Origin: Ustilago trichophora
Taxonomy: Eukaryota > Basidiomycota > Ustilaginomycetes > Ustilaginales > Ustilaginaceae
Reading direction: 5' to 3'
Assembly: GCA_900323505.1 (NCBI GenBank)
Contig: OOIN01000002.1
Span: forward strand, 1,426,001-1,490,000
DNA length: 64,000 nucleotides
Part shown: positions 51,201 to 61,100 of the stretch, one piece after another
How the letters are laid out: each line of letters opens with the position of its first letter
How positions within the stretch are numbered: position 1 is the stretch's first letter
Program-made: the position numbers and the translations under genes
Notes under the pieces: generated by a model
What the model was told of the DNA's origin: nothing
What the model saw: the letters and a program-made list of their open reading frames with translations, nothing else
Database searches by the model: none

Positions 51201-52617
51201 AGGCCTCAGATACTGAAGCATCGGTCTGTTCCACGGGGCGGCTCCAACCTTTGCCAAGACTTGTGTCGGGCTTAGACTGTGACTGCACGGCAGCGACAGC
51301 AGATGGTGCGACCAAGTCCTCTGGCTTGAGCGGGCTGGTGGCGGCATCTTTCCGCTGCGGCGAGTGCGAGGAAGAGTAGGAGTGAGACTGCGCATTGGGG
51401 ATGGGCAGCGGCCGGGAGGATCGGAAGAGGTCGTCATTGCGTGTGCTGCTCACACCTTCGTCGAGAAGAGGAGATGCGCCAAGTCCACCTTTGACAGGAG
51501 ACGCGGGTCGCTCCAGCCGAGGTGAAGATGTAACGCTTTCAGCACCCGTGAATCTGTGAAACTTGGACGGACTCGAAGCACGAGGAATCGCGGGTGAAGT
51601 CGGTGCGCTGGTTTGTGTGGCATTCTGTTTCTCGATAAGTTCTAGATAGGCCTTCTTAGGAGAAGAGGGCGCCGGAGAAGCAAAGGCGCCTGAAGAGCCG
51701 ACGTTGTTCAATGGTCGGCCCAGCTCTGCAGAAGTGAAAGAATACTTGGCTGGACTGCTCGCCTTGCTGGGCGACGCTGGAGTTGGTGTCTCCTTGACGG
51801 GCGACGCGGGAGAGGCGCCGCCAGAATGACGGTTGCCTGTGGCATCCGCTCGCTCTTCGAGGAAGCTGGCCAGGGAGCGTCCCGAGTTGGAGGCCATTCC
51901 AGGAAGAGGCACTCTTCTGCTTTCATGGATCAGTTCGGCCTCGGGAGGCGCGCTCTTGCCATCTCCTGCCAATTTTCCGAGTCGAGGGCCCGCTGCTCTG
52001 CCTCCCATAAAGTTGGCAAGCGAGACAGGCGAATCGCTTGGGCCCTTTGGGCCGGCGGCTACGCCCGTGGGACCGTACTGGCCACCATAACGAGCGAGCA
52101 GCGAGTTGGCTCTCTTGATTCCTGTGACTCCCGACGCCTTGGTCGGAGAGGAGCCAAGCAAGGGCGAGGCTGAGGGAGATTGCGATGCGTCAGGAGGGGC
52201 CATGGCAGAAGAAGTGCGGCTTTCGAAGCCTGCCGACGAAGGACTTTCGAGCGATGGAGTCGCTAGGGGCGAGTTCGGGTTCGAGGCCGAGATGCCACGA
52301 ATGCCAGAAACAGAAAGGCGGTCTCTGCGCTGCTGACGTTCGAGTCGCTGCCTCTGGAATTCAAGTTCCAGCTCCGAGGCAGACGAGGTGGTGACGTTCG
52401 TAGTAGATTGTGAGCCTCCTTGTGCAAGACGACAGGACGCTGAAGACGAGTTGCGTTGACGAACTTGGTCGACCCACGATGCAAGGTTCTGTGTCGGCGC
52501 TTCCGATGGGCTGGCGGCGTGAGAAGGAGATGATGATGATGAAGCTGTCGACACTCCTTCGGCTTGTCCCGATTGTCTTGGGAACGGATGTGATGGTTGA
52601 TGATGGGAGGAAGACAT
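48244..52617 (-). CDS. ADE8: Fusion protein: DUF4045/gelsolin-like protein with an internal GAR transformylase (Ade8) domain
   Basis: One frame encodes 1457 residues. Residues 1-720 are Ser/Pro-rich with motifs I recall from fungal DUF4045-gelsolin proteins: LASWVDQVRQRN, LANFMGGRAAGPRLGKLAG, RSLASFLEERAD and GMGASTSPFARFAENRAK. Residues 722-955 are glycinamide ribonucleotide transformylase: RVHVLVSGSGSNLQSLIDA, KAAYGLTRAA, NLHPALPKAFDG and CMVHEVVADVDRGRPIIV. The catalytic Asn868, His870 and Asp910 match E. coli PurN Asn106, His108 and Asp144. This enzyme adds a formyl group in purine synthesis. After a linker, residues about 1195-1235 (FVFSVLSTLGVWHGRGSS) and 1320-1457 (ISILNLRDRDLYVVVGKDAR) look like gelsolin-type repeats. 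No Met codon lies between 617 and the middle of the enzyme domain, so it cannot start separately without splicing. The Ade8 call is firm; the flanking assignments are moderate. Confidence 0.78.
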   Translation of the reverse strand: MSSSHHQPSHPFPRQSGQAEGVSTASSSSSPSHAASPSEAPTQNLASWVDQVRQRNSSSASCRLAQGGSQSTTNVTTSSASELELEFQRQRLERQQRRDRLSVSGIRGISASNPNSPLATPSLESPSSAGFESRTSSAMAPPDASQSPSASPLLGSSPTKASGVTGIKRANSLLARYGGQYGPTGVAAGPKGPSDSPVSLANFMGGRAAGPRLGKLAGDGKSAPPEAELIHESRRVPLPGMASNSGRSLASFLEERADATGNRHSGGASPASPVKETPTPASPSKASSPAKYSFTSAELGRPLNNVGSSGAFASPAPSSPKKAYLELIEKQNATQTSAPTSPAIPRASSPSKFHRFTGAESVTSSPRLERPASPVKGGLGASPLLDEGVSSTRNDDLFRSSRPLPIPNAQSHSYSSSHSPQRKDAATSPLKPEDLVAPSAVAAVQSQSKPDTSLGKGWSRPVEQTDASVSEASSRSTSLTASELTGDRIPTASLSRLSAKKMVGQRIKEAQMRDVVAQKEVESMQVASTGRSVPSSPAVRDRWPPAVQINASPVRSSSDDRKGGSAWSPTKYGNALPGLALRSPAKEAGSTPWQSSSPKKNDMVAEPRAEPIRLPGMGASTSPFARFAENRAKTEESIVLPDSTASAGAASNADQVLTSLTKARAKGPIRKAATADAKLASASTSAPASEISASIQAPAQQVQEKESKSASTKPPRRTTGKRVHVLVSGSGSNLQSLIDATLLNPPPGIPVIDNAQISFVLSNRKAAYGLTRAAESNPPIPTKVLALKTWQNRNPGGTREEYDRVLARAVLDGPNPEGTGTPPDLIVLAGFMHIVSEPFLHALGHETSLPASTPTIGPRPSKAVPIINLHPALPKAFDGANAIPRAFEAFQQGLTDKTGCMVHEVVADVDRGRPIIVREVPILPSYNLEQLEQAIHKVEHVIIVEAADLVLKGHLEVLDRQAAEKQETQRIATPPAAKVSPTEIVHLKSQSGDAAANATAMVRDVRTSLSKFTSVSGASTDYSSSKTISVEVLSIDSDGFVEAVELSGDQTFQRGEQLRREQILYDDETLAIVKRFKSDAGLVETKLWVRTGQRSALHPFELGPLSTSCAEGRKVAELSQHYSSKPAVIPAGCESGDLIASLSGTWAVSRQGSRKRFDAAATSLYRIRRAVASTHSSEERFTIQQVDLRTANLCSGDSFVFSVLSTLGVWHGRGSSTAVRAAAVRYAQALAKSGSSSARSAQDIAEVEEGAEDGLFWNVFDKTEAYANAWSHRHQELSVSDDSSLLDVELQGQKLQLAPWSTKGYYGADDLLLPTRSNKISILNLRDRDLYVVVGKDARGDRSRLACAIYAAEELAAQLQVKLRLAVASAATVVPRPAVHVLVLPSKLPCEVRAASRVWSDEVVESLQGQSASRMNVHSSTSALEQLAKQDWPRWALQDTDFLPVGVNPEDAKDALA

Positions 52618-53731
52618 GGTCCTGTTGTTTTCGCAAGCGCTTGCTGTGATAGCGTGGAGAGAGAGTTAGAGTGTGTGTGTGTGTGATGAAGGTGTGATTA
52701 CAGAGAAGGACCCTGCAAAGTCGGCACACAAAATTAAGATAGGCTCTCGTCGTGAGCCTCTCTTCCTTCATGTGATGAAACAGAGAACCATCGCACCAAC
52801 TCCAATCACAACTCTGCCAGACAAACAGACAGGCAGGGGGCCGTGCTCTGTTCGCAAGGGCCCGGGAGCCCCTGCAACCTCCTATTATTTTTCCCCCCCT
52901 TCTTCTTCTTGGTTTTTTTTTTTCTTGTTTTTTTTTTTTTTTTTTTTTTTTTTTTCTTGCTGCACGTCGGTCAAGCGGAATCACTCCGTTCTCACACTCT
53001 TGCTCCGCTCTCGCACGGGCTGGTGAGACTGCTAAATTTCGAAGCGTTTGGTCAAAAATGGGAAACCAAGAAAATCTTGTCAAGAATCAAGGTCACAAAA
53101 TACTCGTGAGTAACGTTCACAGGATGCTGAGTGTGGTCATCGGAAGTGCCGCACAAGCTACGCACTTGGTCATCTGATCAGAACGAGATAGACTATAGTA
53201 ACTTGGAAATGGGTCGCTAGCTTGCTCGGTGCAACCGGATCGCGAATGATACGTTCGAAGGGTAGAGAGGGTATCATTCACACTTGGAGTTAGTCATGGG
53301 TCGCGTGCACGATGCGCTCACCATCAGCTTGAGCGTGAGTTGAGATCTTCGAACAGACGATGGTGCGTTACTCGCTTAGCCGCCGACCAGACACAGCTCT
53401 TCCGTTTTGACAGTTCTGGCTGAGCAGCACTTTTTTTTTGGGTGGTCAAAACACAGCAACTTTCGAGTCGGGGGAGAGAGGGCAAAGCAGAGACCAAAAA
53501 TGGAACGGAATTAAATTTAAAAAGTCCCTAATCGGCACGACGCGATTTTTTGGTTGATGCAACAGGCCGACTGAGCTCACACCGTGTGTGCCATCCATCC
53601 TCCATCCTCTCTCTCCACCTCTTCGGCTTTGCAAACCACCATCTCGAATTGCACCTCTTCGCGTCTTCAACACCATTGCACCATCATCAAAAGCCCAATC
53701 ATCCCCAAAGTACACCACAACTTCATTCCAT
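52618..53731. other. Divergent promoter region with a long T tract
   Basis: 1.1 kb between the fusion gene and H2A.Z. It contains a GT run near 52670-52684, a poly-T tract at 52913-52955 (including 28 consecutive T) and AT-rich sequence near 53510-53522. No gene is seen. Confidence 0.5.
52913..52955. repeat. Poly-T tract
   Basis: 43 nt, nearly all T, with a 28-nt uninterrupted run at 52928-52955 in the divergent promoter region. It is a simple homopolymer and may be nucleosome-excluding. Confidence 0.9.
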
Positions 53732-54745
53732 ATGTCCGACCCACGCGCCAAGGGAGGCAAGGGAGGCGCTGCCAACGCTAAGGCCGAGCCTAAGAAGCAG
53801 GTCACCCAGTCTGCTCGTGCCGGTCTTCAGGTAAGCATCGACCAATCCCAACCAGTTTTCAGCAGAATTCATCCGTACATCAGACATTGCGTCCATGCAC
53901 GCATTCGCAACACCATTCGACAACCAACGATAAGATCGCCTACCAGCTCGCACTCGTTCGCTTTCCAGTCTGCCTGGCTTGCAGAACGTTCATGACATCC
54001 ATCCGCCTTGTAAATGACGCGTCTTTGCCCTACAATGCGTCCCAAAGTCGTGTTGCGGTGTCGAAGCAGCATGTCCGGATGTCTCGCCGGGCCCTGATGA
54101 CCAATCTGACGCGTCAACGGAGCTTGGCCGAGCCTGCAAGTGGACCGGATCTCGCCGATTTGTGACTGAGGTGACGTATGGGCGTCTCGACAGGGTTCGC
54201 GAACGAGAAATGGCCTCATCCGGTGCTATTCAGGCGGCGTTGGGTCTATTTGTTGGAATGTCTTGACGACTCGCTTGGACGACCGGTGATGAAAAGATTG
54301 CGACTGCTCCGTTCTGATGGCTGGACTCGGATGCTTGCTGGCATTAACCCGTAGGAAATTTACTGACCACCGTCTGCTTACCTTTTCCTTTTCTTCTGCT
54401 GCTTTTGCGCGCACCTTGCACTTCCATCGCATGCAGTTCCCCGTCGGTCGTATCCACCGTCACTTGAAGAACCGAACCCAAAACCACGTCCGAATCGGCG
54501 CCAAGGCTGCCGTCTACACATCGGCCATCCTCGAATACCTCACGGCCGAGGTGCTCGAATTGGCAGGCAATGCATCCAAGGACCTTCGTGTGAAGCGTAT
54601 TACTCCACGACACTTGCAACTTGCGATTCGAGGTGACGAGGAGCTCGACAGCCTGGTCCGTGCCACCATCGCAGGAGGTGGTGTCTTGCCGCACATCCAC
54701 AAGACGCTCATCAAGGCGCCAAGCAAGAAGAAGGCCTCCGAATAA
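53732..54745 (+). CDS. HTZ1: Histone H2A.Z
   Basis: Two exons, 53732-53830 and 54437-54745, encode 135 residues. The intron (53831-54436, GTAAGC...GCAG) is 606 nt, long for this genome, and falls in phase 0 between ARAGLQ and FPVGRI. The histone fold is complete: [40 protein letters not shown] and [20 protein letters not shown]. The segments [11 protein letters not shown] and [12 protein letters not shown] identify the H2A.Z variant rather than canonical H2A. The N-terminal tail is rich in Gly, Lys and Ala for acetylation. The variant replaces H2A in nucleosomes around promoters. No canonical histone gene is adjacent, as expected for a replication-independent variant. Confidence 0.95.
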
Positions 54746-55007
54746 GTAGTATGACGCGTTCTCGGCGCGCTGCCGAACACTTGCGTATAGGTTCCTCTTC
54801 CGCGCTGTGTGCGGACCACGCGATATCTTGACCGGTCCTGCTTTCGTCTCGTTGTTTCGCTATTGATGTTTCGTTGTATGTTGTTGTACTGTAGTATCCC
54901 CTGACAAATCGTTTCTTTTTGAGTCCAATGCGCTTAACAACTTGAAGGGTCGCTGAACATGAATTTGTGAAAGTGTGACAGGTGAGGTTGATTGACGGAC
55001 CGGAGAT

Positions 55008-55955
55008 CTACATGAAAGAGTCGTCGCTGTCCATGCCATCGTCGTGCTCCTCGTCTTGGTCATCGTTCGATGCGTTGCCGTTGAGTTTGGCAAGTTTGCG
55101 TTGTTCCTTGCGCCTTTTTTCTTCCTCCATAGCTTCGGCAGAATACACTGTTGGGGGAAGACGGATGGGAAATTATCAAACATGGGAGGTGAATAAATGG
55201 TCATCTTGCTCAGATGCTATATATTTGTCAACGAGGTTGTCAGCAGTTAGCAAAGTTGGCTTACACTTGGAGTAGTCACGGGCTTCGGCTTCTTCTTTTC
55301 TCTTCTTTTGCTCAGCCTGCTGTGCCTTTTTCTGTGAGCGTTGAGTGAAAGGAGGTATTGCAGTGGTCACGTTAGTAATGAGCCTTGTCCAGTATGCTAC
55401 GCTATGAGCTCGATGCCACTTGCTGTGAGCTAGTTGCACCTGGTGTGGTCAACTTACATCTTCGATAGCCTTGGCCTTCTTTACTCGTCCTTCTTGACGA
55501 AGACGGTCCTGTCTTTCGGCTTCGTGATCGACCTGCACTTCCTTCTTTGTCTTGTTCAGTCTGTTCACAATGACATTATCCTTCTCCTTGATATGGAACC
55601 TTTTGACCTTCCTATCGTTGAAGAAGGTGACTGCCCCCACAGCCATATCTCCGGTCTTTTTGACGTTGGCCCAGGGTGTGTAGATAATGGTCAAATTCGA
55701 CTTCTTGTTGCCCTCTATCGAGTTTGACTTGACGAGCTGCGAGCATTCATGGACTAGTGCCTCGGGGATAGCCTCCCACGATTCGATCTGGGGAGGCAAT
55801 CGAAGGTAGACGTGAGCTGAAGAAAGCTTGTCGACGTGAAACCAGACATCGTTTTCCAAACCGTACTTGAGCAGCTCCTCGTTTTCAAACTTGTCCTTGC
55901 CCATGTAGATTGTCGCTGGCGGGTCCACTGCGGTGGATGTGAAGAACAGAACCAT
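55008..55955 (-). CDS. CCDC25-like protein with NFACT-R/DUF814 domain
   Basis: Three exons on the minus strand (55958 side first: 55955-55458, 55331-55265, 55147-55008) encode 234 residues. The introns are 126 and 117 nt, with GTAAGT and GTAAGC donors. The NFACT-R (DUF814) domain fills the first exon: TIYMGKDKFENEELLKYGLE, NDVWFHVDKLSSAHVYLRLP, LVKSNSIEGNKKSNLTIIYT and PWANVKKTGDM. These match human CCDC25 closely. A charged coiled coil follows (ERQDRLRQEGRVKKAKAIED, KKAQQAEQKKRKEEAEARDY). The last exon ends in MDSDDSFM, like the DSDEFM end of CCDC25; this supports the splice model. Human CCDC25 has been reported as a DNA sensor, but the yeast role is poorly known. The related NEMF/Rqc2 domain acts in ribosome quality control. 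Confidence 0.88.
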
Positions 55956-56402
55956 GTTTGCTATCGCCTTGATGTTCCGAGGACAATTTCAGCAGTACAA
56001 GCTTTAGGAGAAGGTTGTACAGTACAGATGAGAAGGCTTGCTTGCGAGAGAGAGAGAGAGAGGAGTCAAAAAGAGGCCAAGGGTCCGGTTGTGGAGGTAA
56101 TTCAGTCACGTGCACGCCGAGTGTCAGGTTTCGAGGAGAGGCGAGGCTTGGGTGGTGTTATTCGGAAAAAGAGGAGACGCGCCGTGCTGTGTTGGATTTT
56201 CTAGCGAGCGTCGTTGGTGTTGTTCTCTCCGGCTGCAGCTTGCACCCTGACTGCGAAGCAAACTATCAACCCTGGCGCTTCCAGCAGCCCCACTACTGCC
56301 ATCATCTTTGTACATAGCTTGTTCGAGCCAGCATCTCCTCGATCCCCTATTGCATCCCTCTCGAACGCTGCACAGGCTTAAAGGCATATCAGGCCACTCA
56401 TC
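55956..56402. other. Divergent promoter region of the CCDC25-like and Aurora genes
   Basis: 447 bp with TGTACAGTACAG at 56016-56027 and a GA run at 56046-56062. No gene. Confidence 0.45.
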
Positions 56403-58038
56403 ATGGAGTCACAATTGGCCAACCTCCACCTCGACGGCGGCTCCAATGCTGACCAGAAGCACAATAGACTCGTCCACCCGACCAACTCATCCCTCCGTCC
56501 TCTGGCACCTTCCAGCTCCATCGCCTCGAACATGGCCATGAACATGGGCGTCAACATGCAGCACTTTAACCGTATCGCCGCCGCGCAACCGCTGAACGGA
56601 TCACGGCTCAGCACACAACAACAGCAGCAACCCAGCCATGTCAAGAGTCGACCTCCAAGCGTTGCTGGAACCTCTACCGCCTCTGGCACGTCATATCGCC
56701 CTCAACCAGGCCAACAACAGCAGTCTTCCAAGCAGCCTCTAATCGCAAGTTCATCCAAGCAGTCAGCTGCACCAGCACCAGCACCAGCACCATCAGCAGC
56801 GGGAGCCGTCGATCTGGGTCGCTATGACGGCGGTCTAGAGCGAGACGAAGCACGCGGTCGAAGAGGAACGATGCAATTCGACCCTCTCACCCTGTCTTCC
56901 GCTGATGGCGGTAAATCTCATCCTCCGACTCGAGTCTGGTCTTTTAACGACTTTGAGATGGGCCGACCGCTAGGAAAAGGAAAGTTCGGGCGTGTCTACA
57001 TGGTACGAACTCGTGGAGGACCCAACAAGGGCTACATCATCGCCCTCAAATGCATGTACAAGAACGAGCTGGTGGAGAACAAGGTCGAAAAGCAGCTCCG
57101 TAGAGAGATCGAAATTCAGATGAATCTTCGCCATCCTCACATCCTCAGACTTCATGGATACTTTCACGACGAAGGAAGGGTGTTTCTGATGTTGGAATTC
57201 GCTGGTAGGGGAGAGCTATATAAGCTGATGAACAAGCTACCCGATAGACGCTTTGAGGAGAAAGTTGCCGCCACCGTAAGTGAGCCTCGTTCTCCCTCAG
57301 CCTTGCCTATGATCCTCGTGCTCACAAATGTCTCTTTATCTGTCACAACAGTACATTGCACAAATGGCCGACGCCCTCTCCTACCTACACAGCAAGCACG
57401 TCATCCATCGCGACATTAAGCCCGAAAATCTTCTTCTGGGCATCAAGGGCGACCTCAAAATTGGTGATTTTGGATGGAGTGTCCATGCACCAGGAAACCG
57501 ACGTCAAACACTATGCGGTACACTGGACTACCTCCCGCCAGAGATGGTCAATGGCGAACAGCACGACAAAGCCGTCGATCTCTGGGCATTGGGTGTTCTA
57601 TGCTATGAATTCTTGGAAGGCGTACCGCCGTTTGAGGAGTTGGAGAACGCTCCTGGTAAGTGCTGCTACCTTTACGACCAAGATCGTGTGGGATCAAAGA
57701 TGTATGCTGACCGAATCTCCGTTGTGCGTCTTGTGGCTTGCGTTGGAACAGCTGGAACTTACCGCCGAATCAACAACATCGACTTCAAAATCCCCCGCCA
57801 CTTCAGCCCAGAAGCGGCTGACCTCGTTCGCGCCGTAGGTATCAGACATTCAGTTCCAAATATCTTTCACTTTTTCAACATTGCTGACATCAGATTCTCG
57901 TTCACTTTTCGTGGCTGACAGCTTCTCAAGAAGAAACCAGACGATCGTTTGCCACTCACAAGGGTGCTTCGTCATCCTTGGATCATGAAGTATGACCCCG
58001 ATGCTTGCCGACGCGCTTCTCGTGGAAAGATTCAATAG
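56403..58038 (+). CDS. IPL1: Aurora-type mitotic protein kinase
   Basis: Four exons (56403-57275, 57352-57655, 57752-57834, 57922-58038; introns of 76, 96 and 87 nt) encode 458 residues. The N terminus (1-175) is disordered with Gln, Ser and an Ala-Pro run. The kinase domain starts at [20 protein letters not shown]. It shows the VAIK-equivalent Lys (IIALKCMYK), the HRDIKPEN catalytic loop, DFGWSVHAP and the activation-loop [16 protein letters not shown], all typical of Aurora kinases. Exon joins restore [23 protein letters not shown] and [17 protein letters not shown]. The C-terminal tail after the kinase is short ([15 protein letters not shown]). Aurora acts with INCENP, survivin and borealin homologues to correct kinetochore attachment and phosphorylate histone H3. 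YCG1 and H2A.Z nearby are also chromosome genes. It converges on MSH5. Confidence 0.92.
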
Positions 58039-58192
58039 ATGGAGATTCCTCACGTGCCACTCTGTACACTCTCGCTCTCTCGCTTCGATACACTTTTTTT
58101 GCCCGTCACAAAGCTCTTATGGAATCGCATTACTATATCAGCATTGCTGAAGCCATTTTGAATTGGGATCTGACCGACATGCAGTACCAGCA

Positions 58193-61100
58193 TTACTCCT
58201 CTTCCTCATGCATCCTTTCCACTGGCTCCTCATCCTCTCCCTTCAGAACCCAATTGATCAACCTCACCACCTCCTCATCCGCCATCAAACCTTGCTGCTC
58301 CTCCCTCCACCTCTTACTCCCCTTCTCATCGTACGCATTCCCCAGCTCCAGCTGTAACAGCCTCCTCACGACCTCTTCGTCCCTCACTGCCTCCCCGTCG
58401 TGCCAAGCTCTTAACCCCACCCTACAGATCCGATCCGCGCGCTCCACCACCGACTCGGGTACCCCACACAGCCGGGCGCAGTGACAAGCGTGCGAGGTGC
58501 CCGCAAATCCAGGCTTGAGACGGTACAAATAGATCAGAGAATTGTACGAGTCCGCGAGAGTGGGTAGGAGGATAGTCTGCATGTGGGCACATTGGATTGG
58601 GAGATCGTTTGGGAGGTGGCGCTCGATCGCCCCTACCACAGAGAAGATAGGTGTAGAGGATGGTGAGTTACGTCGAGTCCGTAGAAGCGGGAAGATACTT
58701 GGAGACTCACGAAGGTGGTGCGTGGCAGAAACGACGATAGGACATTGAGGGCCTCGGTGTAAAAAGTCGAAGATGGTGGCGACGAACAGTCCTGCTCCAT
58801 CTGTGAGAGGGTGTTTGAGGTTGATGTCATCAGTGTGTTATTGAGTAACTTTGAGGTGACAAGGGAGGCTCGGCTCACCATCGCTACGACATTCCCTCCC
58901 TACCTCATCAAGGATGACCAGGCTTCGCGGTGTAGACATAGCTATTGCCCGGTGTAGGCGTCCCAGCTCACGAGTGAAAGAACTTCCTTCACTCGTGACC
59001 GACTCGTCCTGCCTCATCCGCGTCAGGACTGCACAATCTCAGTTGACGTCAGTGACCTATCGCTCCAATGCGAATGACAACGGAACTGTGGAAAAGATTG
59101 CGGCTTACTCTTGTCGAACACGCCCAGTTCGGCGCGCTCAGCGGGCACAAAGCTGCCACATTGACAAAGGAAGCTGAAAATTCAGCGGGAAGGCGAGAAG
59201 GCGAGAAGGCGAGAAGGCGATATTGTCAGGTCTAGGTATCCTGGGATGAGGGAGAGAGGTCGGAGTGGCTCCCTTACACGGCGAGTGCTGCCTGTTGAAG
59301 AAGGCAGCTCTTTCCGGAAGAGTTAGCGCCAGTCAGGACCATCACACTGAGTCTGCCATCAATGCCCTTGGCCGTTGCGACAGGCTCCTGCTGCTTCGAT
59401 GGAGCTGGCGAGGGCGCAGATGAGTCGACTTGTTTGCCTTTGCCCTTGTTCGGACTCGCAGCCAGTTCGGACTCAGCAGCCTCACTATTTTCCCTTGCAT
59501 CATCAGTGTTACTACCTAGTACCGACTCAAGAGCAGCAAATCCGTCCATGTCAGTTTCGACTGCCTTTGCCCCACTATTGTCTGGACCCATCTCTGAACC
59601 AGTATCATCCTTTTCAGAGAGAAGGCCAACGCCCCCTCGCAAGTCGACGTCGTTCGGGACCTGTCCCAATGCAACCGTCGTCAGTATGCCGGTACATTCA
59701 AGGGATCAGCATCCAGACTTACAAAGCTTTCGTCCGTCAGAGCTTTGAGAGCGTGACGGCTTCCTTTGAGTCGAAGTACCTGTTCGTTCACGAGGGTTGG
59801 CCTTCTGAGATCGTAGAGAGTTGCAGCTCGGGCAAAGGCGATCAGACTGCAGCAAGGTCTTGGTGGGTTAGACGGCATGCCTGATTTTTGTCAATACCCA
59901 TGTTCTTGAGCCTACCTACCAGTCGAACTGGGACAGTGCAACATGCGCCGCGAGAAGGACTGGACTGCATTCTCCGAGGATCGTCTGGAGGCCATCCATG
60001 ATTTCAATCTCCCTGTCTACGATGAAAGAGGCTAGATCCCCCAGCTGGGAGTCGGGTTGGAGTCGCTTTGCATCAGCACCGGCTCCTTTGGGAGATGGCG
60101 ACCATTGATGCTCACATGCTGATCCATCGTCGTCATGCGGCTGCTCTTGAGGTACACGCTGGCAAATTAGGGAATGAAGCAAAGTTCGCGGTGAGTCATG
60201 TCAACGTCTCACATGGAGAGACACAGAAAGGCCCACTTACGCCACATCGCTTGCGAATTGCTGTTCCAGGCTGGTGTCTGCCAGCATGTCGACAATTTCA
60301 CCGCCAGGGACGGAAATCAGGTATCCTATTTGTGGGAAATAGACCACGTTGAGTCTGCATGATCCGAGCTCCGAATGGTGTGCCTAAAGGGTCAAATAAA
60401 GTATCCCTCAATGGTAACTAGGATCAAGTTTAACGCTTCAACTCACGTTGTGGTCGAGCGAAAAGCTGGCTCTCTCCTCAGCTCGGCAGCCACGCCGTCC
60501 AACAGTGCTGGTAACTCGGCGTATTGTTTGCGCAGCTCGTCCAGATGCATGTCGACGCCAGCTTTTACCGTGATCTTGCCTTCGTTCTTGCTGCAAGATC
60601 GAGGAAAGTTCAACGAGCCGTAAATCTCGGCCGACTCCAGGTCCGGAACAAGCCTAAAAATACCTACCTGTCCTCGAAATCGATCTTGTTAGAGTGAGCA
60701 GTGAGAAGAGTCAGTGCAAGACTGGCTAGCAAGACCGAGTCGGGTTCAATGCCAGGCTCACCGTATTCTGTATCATGTCCGCCAGGTGGATGAGTGGCTC
60801 GACCAAGAGCTGTTCTCTCAGCTGAAAACAGCAACGATCGCTCAATCAGCCATCTGAAGGGCTTTGACATGTGCACAGCTCAGGTTTCGTTGCCGTGCAA
60901 GATCCTCACCTCCCTGAGCATCTCTGACATGGTCAGGTCTAGCATGTTCAGCTCCGCATGGATGCTGATGACGGCGATGCAAGTCTGAAAACATTCAAGG
61001 ACAAGCTGTCAGACGTGTTCCGTTGCTTTGTTGGACACGCTGCAGAACCCACCTTGAGCAGCTTATCCCACGTTTTCGCAGAGCCAAGTCCCATGTTGAG

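Noticed and set aside
54284..54365. C/D box snoRNA-like pair (GTGATGA and CTGA) in the H2A.Z intron
   Set aside because: No terminal stem pairs outside the boxes, and both motifs are short enough to occur by chance.
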